Part shown: positions 46,299 through 55,606 of the stretch, one piece after another
Layout of the letters: the number at the start of each line of letters is the position of its first letter
Numbering within the stretch: the stretch's first letter is position 1
Source of the DNA: Aerococcus christensenii
GTDB lineage: Bacteria; Bacillota; Bacilli; Lactobacillales; Aerococcaceae
NCBI RefSeq assembly: GCF_001543105.1
Contig: NZ_CP014159.1
Span: 124,001 to 188,000 of the forward strand
Reading direction: 5' to 3'
DNA: 64,000 nt
The notes under the pieces: generated by a model
What the model saw: the letters and a program-made list of their open reading frames with translations, nothing else
Database searches by the model: none
What the model was told of the DNA's origin: nothing
Made by a program: the position numbers and the translations under genes

Positions 46299-47840
46299 TT
46301 AAAAGACCTTGTAGAAAGGATGGCTTTCTTCAGATACCGATTGTTCCACAACCAGAGCATCCCTATCATAAGTCGTTCCTCCCATAGCCGACTTCTTCCC
46401 TTTAGGAAGGATCTGGAGAGCGGCTCCGCCATGTGCCTTGCCTTTGCCGATGATGCCATAGCTATAACCCTTGCTTCCTTCTTCAGCATAACGAGCCACT
46501 TGTTCGTTTGGTGACACCAGTCCTGCTTTATTGAAAATATAGGTTTCTCCGCGGTCATTCTGCCAAGCACCGGCTATACTTGAAAAGTCGCCATGATCAA
46601 TGGCTGTCAGATCAATACCAGAAGCAGCATGTACCTCAGGTTGGTTCACTTTCAATTGCCATTCAATATGATAGGACTCAGGATTTGCATCATGTACCAA
46701 ATAAAAGCCTTGATACTTAGAAGTATCCATATGTTTATTCCCATAAGCGATAGCTTCTTCCTTAGAAGCAAAGGTCTTACACATCAAAGCAGTCGGCTGT
46801 TTCTCCCGAAGCTTCCCAACTTCCTCAAAGCTAAGAACCGCCACATCTTGTGAAGAGGCCTCATCTTGTGAGCTTGGGGTTTCTACCTGAGGAGTCGTTT
46901 CTTCTTTAGCTGGGGTTTGAGTGCCCTTTGAAGGTGCCTCTTCTTTTGGAGCTTGACTCGTCGTTTGGAGGGGTGAAGAGCTTGTAGCAGGATCAGCGAC
47001 AATCAAATGATCCCCTGGATAAAGCATAAAATCATCACCCAGTTTGTTCCAAGCCATGAGGTCTAGAACAGAAACTCCATAGCGGCGACTAATCTTCCAG
47101 AGAGAATCTCCGGCTTGAACCGTATAAAGAGACGCAGAGGAAGTCGGAGAAGTTTTTTGAACTTTCACAGCGGGTTGGACTTTTCCTCCGTCCTTTAATT
47201 CCCAATCAATGATGAAATCTTGACTACCCTTTTGACGAACATAGAATTGACGATACTTCCGCCAGTTAAAGATACTCTTTCCATAATCAAGAGCTTTTTG
47301 AACGGAATCAAAATGATGGACATCCCGAACAAAAGCTTTCTGAGTATTGACTTTCACTGGACGAGCGGGGGTTGGAGTCGTTACTGGACCCGTCACTTGA
47401 AGCTTGTCGCCAATCTGAAGCATGGTTTGCCCATTCACGCCGTTCCACCGCATCAAATCTGCCACGGACACACCACACTTTTGGCTAATCCGCCACAAGG
47501 AGTCGCCCGCTTGAACGGTATAGGTACCTTGCATTTGAATAGGCTGAGCGGATGGTGTAGCGACTGCTGCTTTCTTCGGCGTTCTCAATTCCCATTTCAA
47601 GACAAACTGCCGAGGTCCTACATAAGAGACGCGGTATTGCTTGTATTGCGACCAATTCGCATGCGCTTGTCCATAAGACATCGCCTCATTCACACTTGAA
47701 AATATGCGATTTTCTTGTTGCCACTCTCCTGTAACGGCATCCACAGGTTCGCTATCTACCGCTTGTAAAGTAATTGCAGATAACAAACTCACAGAAGCTA
47801 GAGAGAGCCATTTATTAAAACTCTTTTTATTAGTTCTCAT
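46299..47840 (-). CDS. Secreted two-LysM protein with three interleaved novel repeats and C-terminal DUF6287-like domain
   Basis: 513 residues. Signal peptide about 1-35 (KSFNKWLSLASVSLLSA). LysM domains at about 107-149 and 239-282 (YTVQAGDSLW start) bind peptidoglycan. Three copies of a roughly 39-residue unit lie at about 47-85, 177-215 and 357-395; each has F-S-x4-A-x-x-YG, then Y-x-x-[YF] and a closing W-[EQ]-L. The C-terminal part (about 408-513, GDFSSIAGAWQNDRGETYIFN) resembles DUF6287 of lactic acid bacterial surface proteins. Residues 276-293 are near-identical to a stretch in the beta-helix protein at 40404. No anchor; retention would be by LysM. It follows the SH3 gene by 38 nt. 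Confidence 0.88.
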   Translation of the reverse strand: MRTNKKSFNKWLSLASVSLLSAITLQAVDSEPVDAVTGEWQQENRIFSSVNEAMSYGQAHANWSQYKQYRVSYVGPRQFVLKWELRTPKKAAVATPSAQPIQMQGTYTVQAGDSLWRISQKCGVSVADLMRWNGVNGQTMLQIGDKLQVTGPVTTPTPARPVKVNTQKAFVRDVHHFDSVQKALDYGKSIFNWRKYRQFYVRQKGSQDFIIDWELKDGGKVQPAVKVQKTSPTSSASLYTVQAGDSLWKISRRYGVSVLDLMAWNKLGDDFMLYPGDHLIVADPATSSSPLQTTSQAPKEEAPSKGTQTPAKEETTPQVETPSSQDEASSQDVAVLSFEEVGKLREKQPTALMCKTFASKEEAIAYGNKHMDTSKYQGFYLVHDANPESYHIEWQLKVNQPEVHAASGIDLTAIDHGDFSSIAGAWQNDRGETYIFNKAGLVSPNEQVARYAEEGSKGYSYGIIGKGKAHGGAALQILPKGKKSAMGGTTYDRDALVVEQSVSEESHPFYKVF

Positions 47841-47878
47841 CTCTTATTTACTCCTTTCTATAAAGTTTATGATAGTTC

Positions 47879-48587
47879 TTATAAAGGACTAATTGCAATA
47901 TAACGTCTATTTCCTGAACCACCGATATAACTAATCCATTGATAACCCTCTGATTTTAAGACTTTATCATAATAAACACTCATTCCATTATCATAATAAG
48001 CCAGTTCTGGACTAGATAAACTTGGTTCTCCTCTCACTTCCTTTCTTGAGGTGAAACAATAAGTCCCCTTGGATGGCAATTCTTCTGCAGAAGAACCCGA
48101 GTGAGGATTTGAAGGATTATCCTCGGATTGATTCAACTTGTCAATCGCAATATATCTTCTGTTTCCTGAACCGCCTATATAACTAATCCATTGATAACCC
48201 TCTGCTTTTAAAGTCTTATCATAATAAACGCTCATCCCATTATCGTAATAAGCCAGTTCTGGACTAGATAAGCTTGATTCTCCTCTTACTTCTTTTCTTG
48301 AGGTGAAATAATAAGTTCCTTTTTCTGGAAGTTCTGTGCTGTCATTCGAATGTTCTGAATTTCCTGAGTTTCCTTTTTTGAGTTGTTTGATCGCTTAAGC
48401 TATTCTCTTTTCTGTCTGTTTGATCACTAGGACCGTTAGCCTCTTTTTGAACTTTTAATTCTCCAATTTTCTGAATAGAGTCTACACTAGGTTTTGCTAC
48501 TTCTTGCGCAGACACTTCTTGAGCATTCACTAAAGACATTAATACTAACGAAGAACATATAACGCTACATTTAACAAGATTCTTCAA
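47879..48587 (-). pseudogene. Secreted protein with two SH3_5 domains, one frameshift at poly-A
   Basis: Start TTG 48587 (weak start, poor ribosome site) opens a signal peptide (CSVICSSLVLMSLVNA) and a linker, which goes out of frame at a run of six A near 48374-48380. With five A it would read QKGNSGNSEHSNDS and continue through two near-identical SH3_5 domains (TYYFTSRKEVRGESSL, then YYDNGMSVYYDK, GYQWISYIGGSGNRRYIAI), stopping at 47879. The restored protein has 235 residues. SH3_5 domains bind cell-wall peptides in hydrolases and in this setting the protein would be a wall-binding factor. It lies directly before the LysM gene. The shift lies in a homopolymer, so it may be a real slip or a read error. 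Confidence 0.8.
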
Positions 48588-48768
48588 TATACAATTTGAT
48601 TGTTTATTTTTATTAATAAAAATTATCTTTTCAATATATTTAGAGAATAATAGCGCGCCTGTTCTCCGGCATTGAGTGTACCCTTTTTATTATAAATAAT
48701 CAAGGTTTTTCCCCTTTTATTACAAGAGTTTCCTAACTTCTTTACTAAAAATTTACTAAATCATAAAA

Positions 48769-48802
48769 TGAAAAAAACCGTCTTAAACAAAGACGGTTTC
48801 GA
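48769..48802 (-). terminator. Terminator of the NADH oxidase gene
   Basis: Minus strand AAACCGTCTT, loop TGTTT, AAGACGGTTT and a T run. 17 nt past the stop. Confidence 0.85.
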
Positions 48803-48818
48803 ATACAAAATTGTTGTT

Positions 48819-50165
48819 TTAATTCTTATCTGCCGTTAAAGCCGCCATGGTGACATAATTATATGGCTGGTTGTAATGTGGCAAGAAGAAGATATCTAAG
48901 AGCTGTAATTTGTCCATGGTGATTCCTTCTTGGATAGCTAAGGAGAACATGTGAATGAGTTCATGCATGTCATAGTGGGAAGCTAGTTGGGTACCGACAA
49001 TGCGGTTAGTTCCTTTTTCATAAACAATGCGAATCTTAACTGTCGCATTCTTCTCAGCTGGCATGAAGCCTGGAAGTTGAGTATCTTCATAGTCTACATA
49101 TTTCACATTAACGCCGAATTTTTCAGCAGCCTTCACACTCAAACCAGTAGACACTAACTTAAGATCAAAAATGTCAATACCGTTAGAGCCTTGAACTCCT
49201 GCCCCTTCAATAGCCGTACCAGCAGCATTATGTGCACCTACGATTCCGCTACGTACAGCGTTAGAAGCTAAGGCAATGTAAGTTGTTGCTTGTAGGGCGT
49301 TGGAGTAGTTCGTTGCACAGTCACCGATTGCGAAAACATCTGGATCTGAGGTTTGGAAGCCACGGCTAACAAGATACGCCCCATTGGCAAATCTTTCGAG
49401 ATGGTCGCCACCTAAAACGGAATTTGGACGGAACCCAATACAGTTAATAATAGCATCTGCATCGTATTGTCCCTTGTCTGTCTTGAGACCACACACACGT
49501 CCATTTTCGCCAAGGTATTCTTGCGCAAATTCACCATAGTGAGTTTCAATCCCGTGTTCTTTCAAGTTCTTGTCCATTAAGGAAGAGAATTCTTCATCAT
49601 AGTAGCTTGCTAAGCAAGTATCTGCAGCATCAAAGAGAAGAACTTTCTTTCCACGACGTGCAGCAGCTTCAGCGATTTCAACACCGATGTAACCTGCTCC
49701 AACAACGGCTACAGTCTTCACTTCATTCTTCGCTAATTCTTGATCAACAGCCATTCCTTCTTGGAAGAGTTTTAAGAAGTGAATACCTTCTAAGTCTTTT
49801 CCTGGTAGGTTAGGGGCAATTGGTGCAGAGCCTTCTGCCAAGATTAATTTGTCGTAGCTCTCTTCAATAGCTTTGCCGTCTTTGGAAGTCGCATAAACGA
49901 CTTTCTTGTCAAAGTCTACCCGGTCTACACTTGTTTCAAGGGAGATGCGAGCTCCTTTGGCTTCGAAGTCTTCAGGTTTAGTATAGAACAAGCCTTTATA
50001 GCTGTCGATTTGACGACCTACCCATAAAGCGGTCCCACAGCCTAAGTAAGAAAGGTTTGTATTCCGATCAATCATGACAACTTCATTGCCTTCACCATAA
50101 TTGTCCAAAAGTGTATTTGCAGCAGCAATCCCTGCATGGTTTGTCCCAACAATAACAAATTTCAT
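48819..50165 (-). CDS. nox: NADH oxidase (water-forming), FAD-dependent
   Basis: 448 residues of the pyridine nucleotide-disulfide family. FAD-binding KFVIVGTNHAGIAAANTL, single redox cysteine in NLSYLGCGTALW (about residue 43), NADH-binding VAVVGAGYIGVEIAEAAARRG and the second FAD motif DVFAIGDCA. The cysteine context and length match lactic acid bacterial Nox2, which reduces oxygen to water and regenerates NAD+; CoA-disulfide reductase is the near alternative. A -10 TATACT lies about 40 nt upstream. The 50166-50392 gap holds only this promoter. Confidence 0.92.
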   Translation of the reverse strand: MKFVIVGTNHAGIAAANTLLDNYGEGNEVVMIDRNTNLSYLGCGTALWVGRQIDSYKGLFYTKPEDFEAKGARISLETSVDRVDFDKKVVYATSKDGKAIEESYDKLILAEGSAPIAPNLPGKDLEGIHFLKLFQEGMAVDQELAKNEVKTVAVVGAGYIGVEIAEAAARRGKKVLLFDAADTCLASYYDEEFSSLMDKNLKEHGIETHYGEFAQEYLGENGRVCGLKTDKGQYDADAIINCIGFRPNSVLGGDHLERFANGAYLVSRGFQTSDPDVFAIGDCATNYSNALQATTYIALASNAVRSGIVGAHNAAGTAIEGAGVQGSNGIDIFDLKLVSTGLSVKAAEKFGVNVKYVDYEDTQLPGFMPAEKNATVKIRIVYEKGTNRIVGTQLASHYDMHELIHMFSLAIQEGITMDKLQLLDIFFLPHYNQPYNYVTMAALTADKN

Positions 50166-50392
50166 TTTTTTGTCCTCCTTGGATTTTTATTACAAGTTCA
50201 GTATATCACTAAATTTTGAAAGCGATATCTTTTCGAACAAAAATAACTATATTTTGTACTATAAAAACACTTATTGCATAGCAAATAATATATTCTCAAA
50301 CAATATAGCTTTTATAGTCGTAGGATTCCCCCTATTTTTAAACATTTTAAGGGTTTATTTCGTCATTTGTATCGTCTAGACGGCCTTTAGGC

Positions 50393-50433
50393 AAAAAAAG
50401 CGTACATTCCTTATACAAGGAATGTACGCTTTC
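50393..50433 (-). terminator. Terminator of the cold-shock gene
   Basis: Minus strand GCGTACATTCCTT, loop GTAT, AAGGAATGTACGC and TTTTTTT. 8 nt past the stop. Confidence 0.9.
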
Positions 50434-50440
50434 ATATTTT

Positions 50441-50650
50441 TTACATTAATTGAAGGGCGACCGCTTGAGGGCCTTTTCTTCCAGGGGCGACTTCAAAAAG
50501 GACACTTTGGCCGACTATTAGTGAAGGGGTATTCAATCTTTCAAGTGCTGATTGATGAATAAAAATCTTTTCTTTGGAAGGATCATTTTCTATCACTAAA
50601 TAGCCATAGCCCTTTTGCGCATTGTAACTTTCCACATATCCTTCATACAT
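50441..50650 (-). CDS. Divergent cold-shock domain protein
   Basis: 69 residues of the CspA fold. RNP1 reads KGYGYLVIE (usual KGYGFI) and RNP2 IFIHQSAL (usual VFVHFSA), with the late GPQAVAL. It binds single-stranded nucleic acid. It starts 2 nt after the ileS stop, so it is probably the last gene of the T-box-controlled ileS transcript, an unusual place for a cold-shock protein. Confidence 0.9.
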   Translation of the reverse strand: MYEGYVESYNAQKGYGYLVIENDPSKEKIFIHQSALERLNTPSLIVGQSVLFEVAPGRKGPQAVALQLM

Positions 50651-50652
50651 GA

Positions 50653-53436
50653 CTAATCTTCCTCTGCTTGTAAAACTTCAGGGAAATGATCAATGACAAT
50701 TTGAGCACACCGTTGACAAAGCGTTGGTGCTTGTTCGCAACTTCCTACCGATGGATAGACCCCACGGCAGCGTTCACACACTTGCCCTTCTGCTGGTGTC
50801 ACAACTAACTTGAAGCCTTCGTAATCATCAGCGGAGCTTGGCGCTTGAGCTTGATCAAGAATTTCCAATTGAGAAACCATCAAGTAAATCCGCAAGTTTT
50901 CTCCCACTGCTTCTAGGAAGGATTGACAATCCGCATCGGCATAAATGTGAAGACGAGCTTCTAGTGATTTGCCGATAACTTTCTCATTACGGGCCGTTTC
51001 TAAAGTTCGGTTCGTTGCATCACGGAACTGTAAGAACTTATGCCAGAAAGTAGAAAGCTCTTCTGCATTTTCGTAATGTTCGACTTCAGGGAAGTTAGCA
51101 AGTTGAGCATAGTCTTCCTCTTCTTGTAAGAATTCCCAAATTTCTTCCGTCGTATGTGGAATAATCGGCGTTAATAAGATGGTCAATTTCTTAGTAACTT
51201 GATACATAACCGTTTGCATATTCCGACGTTTCGGATCATCTGCTAATTCAATATAGGTCACGTCTTTGGAATAGTCGAGATAGAAGCTGGACATCATTTG
51301 CGTTAAGAAATTCAAAATTTGTTGAATAATGGTATTGAATTCAAATTGATCGTAAGCTTCTCTCACTTCTTCCACTAAATGATCTAATTCTACTAAGATA
51401 AATTGATCAATAGGATCTAAGTCTTGATAAGAAACGCTATTAGCTTTAACATCAAAATCACTTAAATTTCCTAACATAAAGCGGAGGGTATTCCGAATTT
51501 TACGGTAAGATTCAGAAACTTGTGCCAAAATATCATCCGAAATCCGAACATCATAACGTGAGTCCACTGAAGTCACCCAGAGGCGAAGAATATCTGCCCC
51601 ACGTTGATCACAGACATCATTAGGAGAAACGGTATTCCCTAGAGATTTACTCATCTTCCGACCTTCCCCATCATTCACAAAGCCTTGAGAAATGACTTGT
51701 TTATAAGGAGCTTGTCCATTAACTGCCACAGAAGTGAGTAAGCTGGAATTAAACCACCCGCGGTATTGGTCAGAACCTTCCAAGTACATATCAGCAGGAT
51801 AGACCAGATGCTCTTCGTTCTCTAAAACGCCTGCCCAAGAAGAACCAGAGTCAAACCAAACATCCATAATATCTTTTTCTTTGGTGAATTGCCCATTTGG
51901 AGAATGTTCACTGGTAAACCCTTCCGGTAAGAGATCTTTGGCTTCTCTTTCAAACCAGACATTAGAACCATATTTTTCAAAGAGTTGGGCAACATATTCC
52001 GTTGTTTCTGGCGTGATGATTGGGGTTCCGTCTTCAGCATAGAAGATTGGAAGCGGAACGCCCCATACTCTTTGTCTGGAAATGACCCAGTCTCCACGGT
52101 CACGAATCATATTGTAAATCCGTTTTTGTCCAGAAGGATGCCACCATTTCACCTCATGATTGATGATAGATAAGGTTTTCTCCCGAATCTTGTCTACGGA
52201 ACAGAACCATTGTGGAAGGGCTCTAAAAATAACTGGCTTCTTGGTTCGCCAATCATGTGGATAAGAGTGGGTGAAGTATTCTAACTTGAGAAGGGCTCCT
52301 TTTTCTTTGACGATTGAAATGGCGAGTTTGTTTCCTTCTTCATAGAACATTCCTTCAAAACCTGGAGCTTCCTCGGTAAAGCAGCCTTGGTCATTCAATG
52401 GAGAAAGGATTTCCAAACCGTAAGCTTTTCCAATTTGGTAGTCATCTTCCCCATGTCCAGGAGCGGTATGAACTAAACCAGTCCCGGTATCAGTAGTGAC
52501 ATGCTCCCCATTCATCACCAAAATATCCCGATCATAGAAAGGATGTTGGGCTACCATGCGGTCTAATTCTTTTCCTTGAATTTCTTGAACAATTTGGTAA
52601 TCTTCCCATTCGAATTTGCCCACTAAGCTTTGTAGCAAGTCTTTAGCCACTAAATAGTGGTGCGTACCTATCTCTACTAAGACATAAGTAATACGTGGAT
52701 GAACACTGATCCCCATGGAAGCTGGCAAAGTCCATGGCGTGGTGGTCCAAATGACAAATTCTGTATCTGAAGGTAATTTGCCAAAGGTTTCTTTAGCTTT
52801 ATAAGCCACATAGATACTTGGTGTTTCCACATCTTTATATTCAATTTCTGCTTCGGCTAAAGTGGATTCACTGGAAGGAGACCAGTAGACAGGCTTATTG
52901 CCTTGATAGATAAGCCCGTTTTCAGCCATTTTCCCAAAGACACGAATTTCTTGGGCTTCGAAATCTTTGCGGTAGGTAACATAAGGATTCTCCCATTCAC
53001 CAGATACGCCTAAACGTTTAAAGTCTTTGCGTTGTTGATCCACTTGCTTGGTGGCATATTCTTGACAGATTTTTCTAAAGGTAGCTGTGGATAAAGCTTT
53101 TCTATCCACACCAGAATTCGTCACTGCTTGTTCAATTGGAAGACCATGCGTATCCCATCCAGGAACATAAGGGGCATAGTAGCCTTCCATAGCCTTGGAA
53201 CGAATAATAATATCCTTACTGATCTTATTCATAGCATGCCCAATATGAATATTGCCGTTTGCATAAGGAGGGCCATCATGAAGAACAAAAGGTTGGTTAT
53301 CTTTGTTCTTCGCTAAGCGTTGCTCATAGACATGATTTTCTTCCCATTCAGCTTGTCTTTGGGGTTCTTTTTGGGGTAAATTTCCCCGCATTGAGAATTT
53401 AGTTTTCCCTAAGTTTAGCGTCTCTTTCATTTTCAT
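50653..53436 (-). CDS. ileS: Isoleucyl-tRNA synthetase
   Basis: 927 residues from ATG 53436, with GGAG 9 nt before it; a GTG two codons earlier is possible. Class I synthetase: PPYANGNIHIGHAMN (HIGH), the editing domain (TTTPWTLPASMGISV), GRKMSKSLGN (KMSKS) and a C-terminal zinc site with CERC and CQRC. It charges tRNA-Ile and edits Val. Under T-box control; located after divIVA as in many Firmicutes. Confidence 0.98.
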   Translation of the reverse strand: MKMKETLNLGKTKFSMRGNLPQKEPQRQAEWEENHVYEQRLAKNKDNQPFVLHDGPPYANGNIHIGHAMNKISKDIIIRSKAMEGYYAPYVPGWDTHGLPIEQAVTNSGVDRKALSTATFRKICQEYATKQVDQQRKDFKRLGVSGEWENPYVTYRKDFEAQEIRVFGKMAENGLIYQGNKPVYWSPSSESTLAEAEIEYKDVETPSIYVAYKAKETFGKLPSDTEFVIWTTTPWTLPASMGISVHPRITYVLVEIGTHHYLVAKDLLQSLVGKFEWEDYQIVQEIQGKELDRMVAQHPFYDRDILVMNGEHVTTDTGTGLVHTAPGHGEDDYQIGKAYGLEILSPLNDQGCFTEEAPGFEGMFYEEGNKLAISIVKEKGALLKLEYFTHSYPHDWRTKKPVIFRALPQWFCSVDKIREKTLSIINHEVKWWHPSGQKRIYNMIRDRGDWVISRQRVWGVPLPIFYAEDGTPIITPETTEYVAQLFEKYGSNVWFEREAKDLLPEGFTSEHSPNGQFTKEKDIMDVWFDSGSSWAGVLENEEHLVYPADMYLEGSDQYRGWFNSSLLTSVAVNGQAPYKQVISQGFVNDGEGRKMSKSLGNTVSPNDVCDQRGADILRLWVTSVDSRYDVRISDDILAQVSESYRKIRNTLRFMLGNLSDFDVKANSVSYQDLDPIDQFILVELDHLVEEVREAYDQFEFNTIIQQILNFLTQMMSSFYLDYSKDVTYIELADDPKRRNMQTVMYQVTKKLTILLTPIIPHTTEEIWEFLQEEEDYAQLANFPEVEHYENAEELSTFWHKFLQFRDATNRTLETARNEKVIGKSLEARLHIYADADCQSFLEAVGENLRIYLMVSQLEILDQAQAPSSADDYEGFKLVVTPAEGQVCERCRGVYPSVGSCEQAPTLCQRCAQIVIDHFPEVLQAEED

Positions 53437-53461
53437 TGCCACTCACTCCTCTTCTTTAATA

Positions 53462-53690
53462 AAAAAAGCACTTCATCCGCAAGGGACGAAGTGCTCCGTG
53501 GTACCACCCAATTTTGTAGAATTCTCTACCTTAAAGTCTTAACGCGACTGAACGTCATAACTTACTTCATTTTCAGTTAAGAAATCATTGAAGGATAATA
53601 AAATCAGTGCCATTATCTAACTCACACCTACTTAGATTCGCTTGGAATAGCGGGCTGACTTTACCTTGTTTCAATTCATTTTGTATTGTT
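53462..53690 (-). promoter_or_regulatory. ileS: T-box riboswitch of ileS
   Basis: Leader on the minus strand with the T-box sequence GGGTGGTACCACGG (53496-53510 region; NCCA-binding bulge) and the competing terminator AGCACTTCGTCC...GGATGAAGTGCT followed by seven T (53462-53495). The upstream stem I region spans about 53560-53690. Uncharged tRNA-Ile would stabilise the antiterminator and raise ileS (and the cold-shock gene). The exact Ile specifier codon could not be placed by eye. Confidence 0.93.
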
Positions 53691-53693
53691 CCT

Positions 53694-53722
53694 ATTATAC
53701 GGAACAGTTCGTATTTTTTCAA
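53694..53722 (-). promoter_or_regulatory. ileS: Promoter of the ileS T-box transcript
   Basis: Minus strand TTGAAA (53717-53722), 17-nt spacer, TATAAT (53694-53699). Confidence 0.85.
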
Positions 53723-53766
53723 GTTTATCGATGACATTATTTTTCCAAATAATATGAAAGAATCCT

Positions 53767-54510
53767 CTATTCCTGGTCTTCATTCTTATCGACTTTCTCG
53801 CTCTTAGGCTTCTCTTCTGTTTCTTGTTCACTCAAACGGACTTCTTCGGCTTTGAGTAAATTTTCAACCTCACTTGGTAACACTGCTTTGACATTACCTG
53901 TACTTTGGTTAAGAAATTCTGCTTCCACTTGTTTTTTCTGAGCTTTTTCCAATTCTTGATCAAAAACTAAAGCGCCATGATGGTCCCGAATAGGAAGGTT
54001 ATATTCTTCCAAGATTTGCTTAAGCGTTGGACATTCCACAGCTTGTTGTGGAACATCTTTAAAAAGATCTTGCCATTTAGGATCATCCAAAACTTGCTTG
54101 GCATTATTAATTAAGCCTTGCATTTGGAAAATATAGTAGCGTGAAGTTTCCCGAAGCTGGGCTTGTTCATTCAATAAATCCATTGCCTGATCACAAACCT
54201 TAGTCATGATTTGTTTAGCTGTTTCTTCAGCTCGCTTAATAATAAGATCCGCTTCATCTAAACTGGTCTCTCTTAACCGATCTGCAGCTTGTTGAGCAAC
54301 CATAATGGAACGATTCACTGTGGCTTCTTTCTCATGTAAATCATCTAATTTACTATTAGCCTCATACAATTCTTGTTGGAGATGCTGGTTATTCATTTCT
54401 AAAGTGTTCATCATAACACTAAGTTCATTGAGATAAGCATCTACCTTTTGGCGGTCATACCCGCGCATTTTACTAGGAAACTTGTGGTTTTTTATCTCAT
54501 TTGCTTGCAT
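53767..54510 (-). CDS. divIVA: Cell division protein DivIVA
   Basis: 247 residues. The N-terminal membrane-curvature-binding part reads KNHKFPSKMRGYDRQKVDAYLNEL and is followed by long coiled coils and an acidic Lys/Glu-rich tail (EEKPKSEKVDKNEDQE). It marks cell poles and the septum. It follows ylmH by 11 nt, the last gene of the dcw run before the ileS promoter. Confidence 0.94.
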   Translation of the reverse strand: MQANEIKNHKFPSKMRGYDRQKVDAYLNELSVMMNTLEMNNQHLQQELYEANSKLDDLHEKEATVNRSIMVAQQAADRLRETSLDEADLIIKRAEETAKQIMTKVCDQAMDLLNEQAQLRETSRYYIFQMQGLINNAKQVLDDPKWQDLFKDVPQQAVECPTLKQILEEYNLPIRDHHGALVFDQELEKAQKKQVEAEFLNQSTGNVKAVLPSEVENLLKAEEVRLSEQETEEKPKSEKVDKNEDQE

Positions 54511-54521
54511 ATGTATTCCCC

Positions 54522-55298
54522 CTACTGATTGGAATAACGTGTGACTTGGAGGCGAAGCTTTCCCTTTTTGGTTTCTGATAGGACGGCCTCTAGTTTCAAC
54601 CGCCCATAATGCCTCAAAGAGAGAACGTCTCCTACCTGAACTTCGTGACTTGGCTTAGAAGCTAAGGTCCAATTACATTTGACCTCTCGATTATCAAAAG
54701 CTACTTTCACCTTTTGCCTAGACAAGCGGAAGCCTTCACTCAACAAAAGATCCTGTCTCAGGGAAGCCACGCTGATTTGAAAAGATTGTCCATCCTCTTT
54801 TCTGTCTAATAATTGAGAAAAAGGAACTTCTTGCAGATGAACAGAAGCATGTCCGATACGTTGGACTTGCGTCATGAGATAAGGTGCTAAATCTTTCTCT
54901 ACGATAAATTGCCATCTCTCTCCATCTTGAAGAATGTCCCCCAATCGATCTCGCTGAATCCCTTGACTAAGCAAGCTTCCTAAGAGTTTGCGATGACTTA
55001 ATTTTTCAAACTTCTTGGGATACTCTACCTCTATCAAAGTTAATTCAAGAGCCGATCTATCGACTTCTTCATAGTAAGGACAAATCAATAATCGTTGATT
55101 CTCTGCTCCTTCATAACCACCATCCCACACCAATTTCAAGGTCTCTGAATTTCCAAGCAATTGCTTAGCAATCACCTGCTGGCGTGGATTAAAAAAGTGA
55201 GTTAATTCCGGACGATAAGACCGTTCTACGAATTGAATTTTATGCGCGAGATCTGCTGTAAACTCTCGCTCTTCTGGTCGATAGTGATCTAAATACAT
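54522..55298 (-). CDS. ylmH: YlmH family S4 RNA-binding protein
   Basis: 258 residues. An N-terminal helical YlmH domain (REFTADLAHKIQFVERSYRPELTHFFNPRQ) and a C-terminal S4 domain (LSEGFRLSRQKVKVAFDNREV, LSLRHYGRLKLE). In related bacteria it acts in ribosome quality control and cell division linkage. Between ylmG and divIVA as usual. Confidence 0.95.
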   Translation of the reverse strand: MYLDHYRPEEREFTADLAHKIQFVERSYRPELTHFFNPRQQVIAKQLLGNSETLKLVWDGGYEGAENQRLLICPYYEEVDRSALELTLIEVEYPKKFEKLSHRKLLGSLLSQGIQRDRLGDILQDGERWQFIVEKDLAPYLMTQVQRIGHASVHLQEVPFSQLLDRKEDGQSFQISVASLRQDLLLSEGFRLSRQKVKVAFDNREVKCNWTLASKPSHEVQVGDVLSLRHYGRLKLEAVLSETKKGKLRLQVTRYSNQ

Positions 55299-55320
55299 CT
55301 CTTTCTCACATCAAATCTTA

Positions 55321-55584
55321 TCACAAAAATACTAAAAACAAACTGGTTAAGCCCCTCATCGCTAATTCCAAAACAAGGATCGCAATTAATGGAGAGAAAC
55401 TTATTCCGGCTAGAGTAGGAATAAATCGATCAAATATTTCAATGTAAGGAAGAACAATTCGATTCAAATACTTTCCAAATTGACTCTCTCTTCCGTTAGG
55501 TAACCAAGACATCAAGGCCCAAATCACAATTAAAAAACTATACGTTTGTAATAAAAAATATAAAGTTTTGAAGATTAAGATCAT
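55321..55584 (-). CDS. ylmG: YggT family membrane protein (YlmG)
   Basis: 87 residues, two membrane helices with the family's LPNGRESQFGKYLNRIVLPYIEIFDRFIP centre split over helices ILIFKTLYFLLQTYSFLIVI and FSPLIAILVLELAM. Function unclear; linked to division by gene order. It starts 22 nt after ylmE; no sepF gene lies between. Confidence 0.95.
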   Translation of the reverse strand: MILIFKTLYFLLQTYSFLIVIWALMSWLPNGRESQFGKYLNRIVLPYIEIFDRFIPTLAGISFSPLIAILVLELAMRGLTSLFLVFL

Positions 55585-55606
55585 GCTTGACTGAATTCCT
55601 TTCTTT

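Noticed and set aside
46274..46570. 98-residue minus-strand frame at the end of the LysM gene
   Set aside because: Overlaps the DUF6287-like end in another frame, basic and without family traits.
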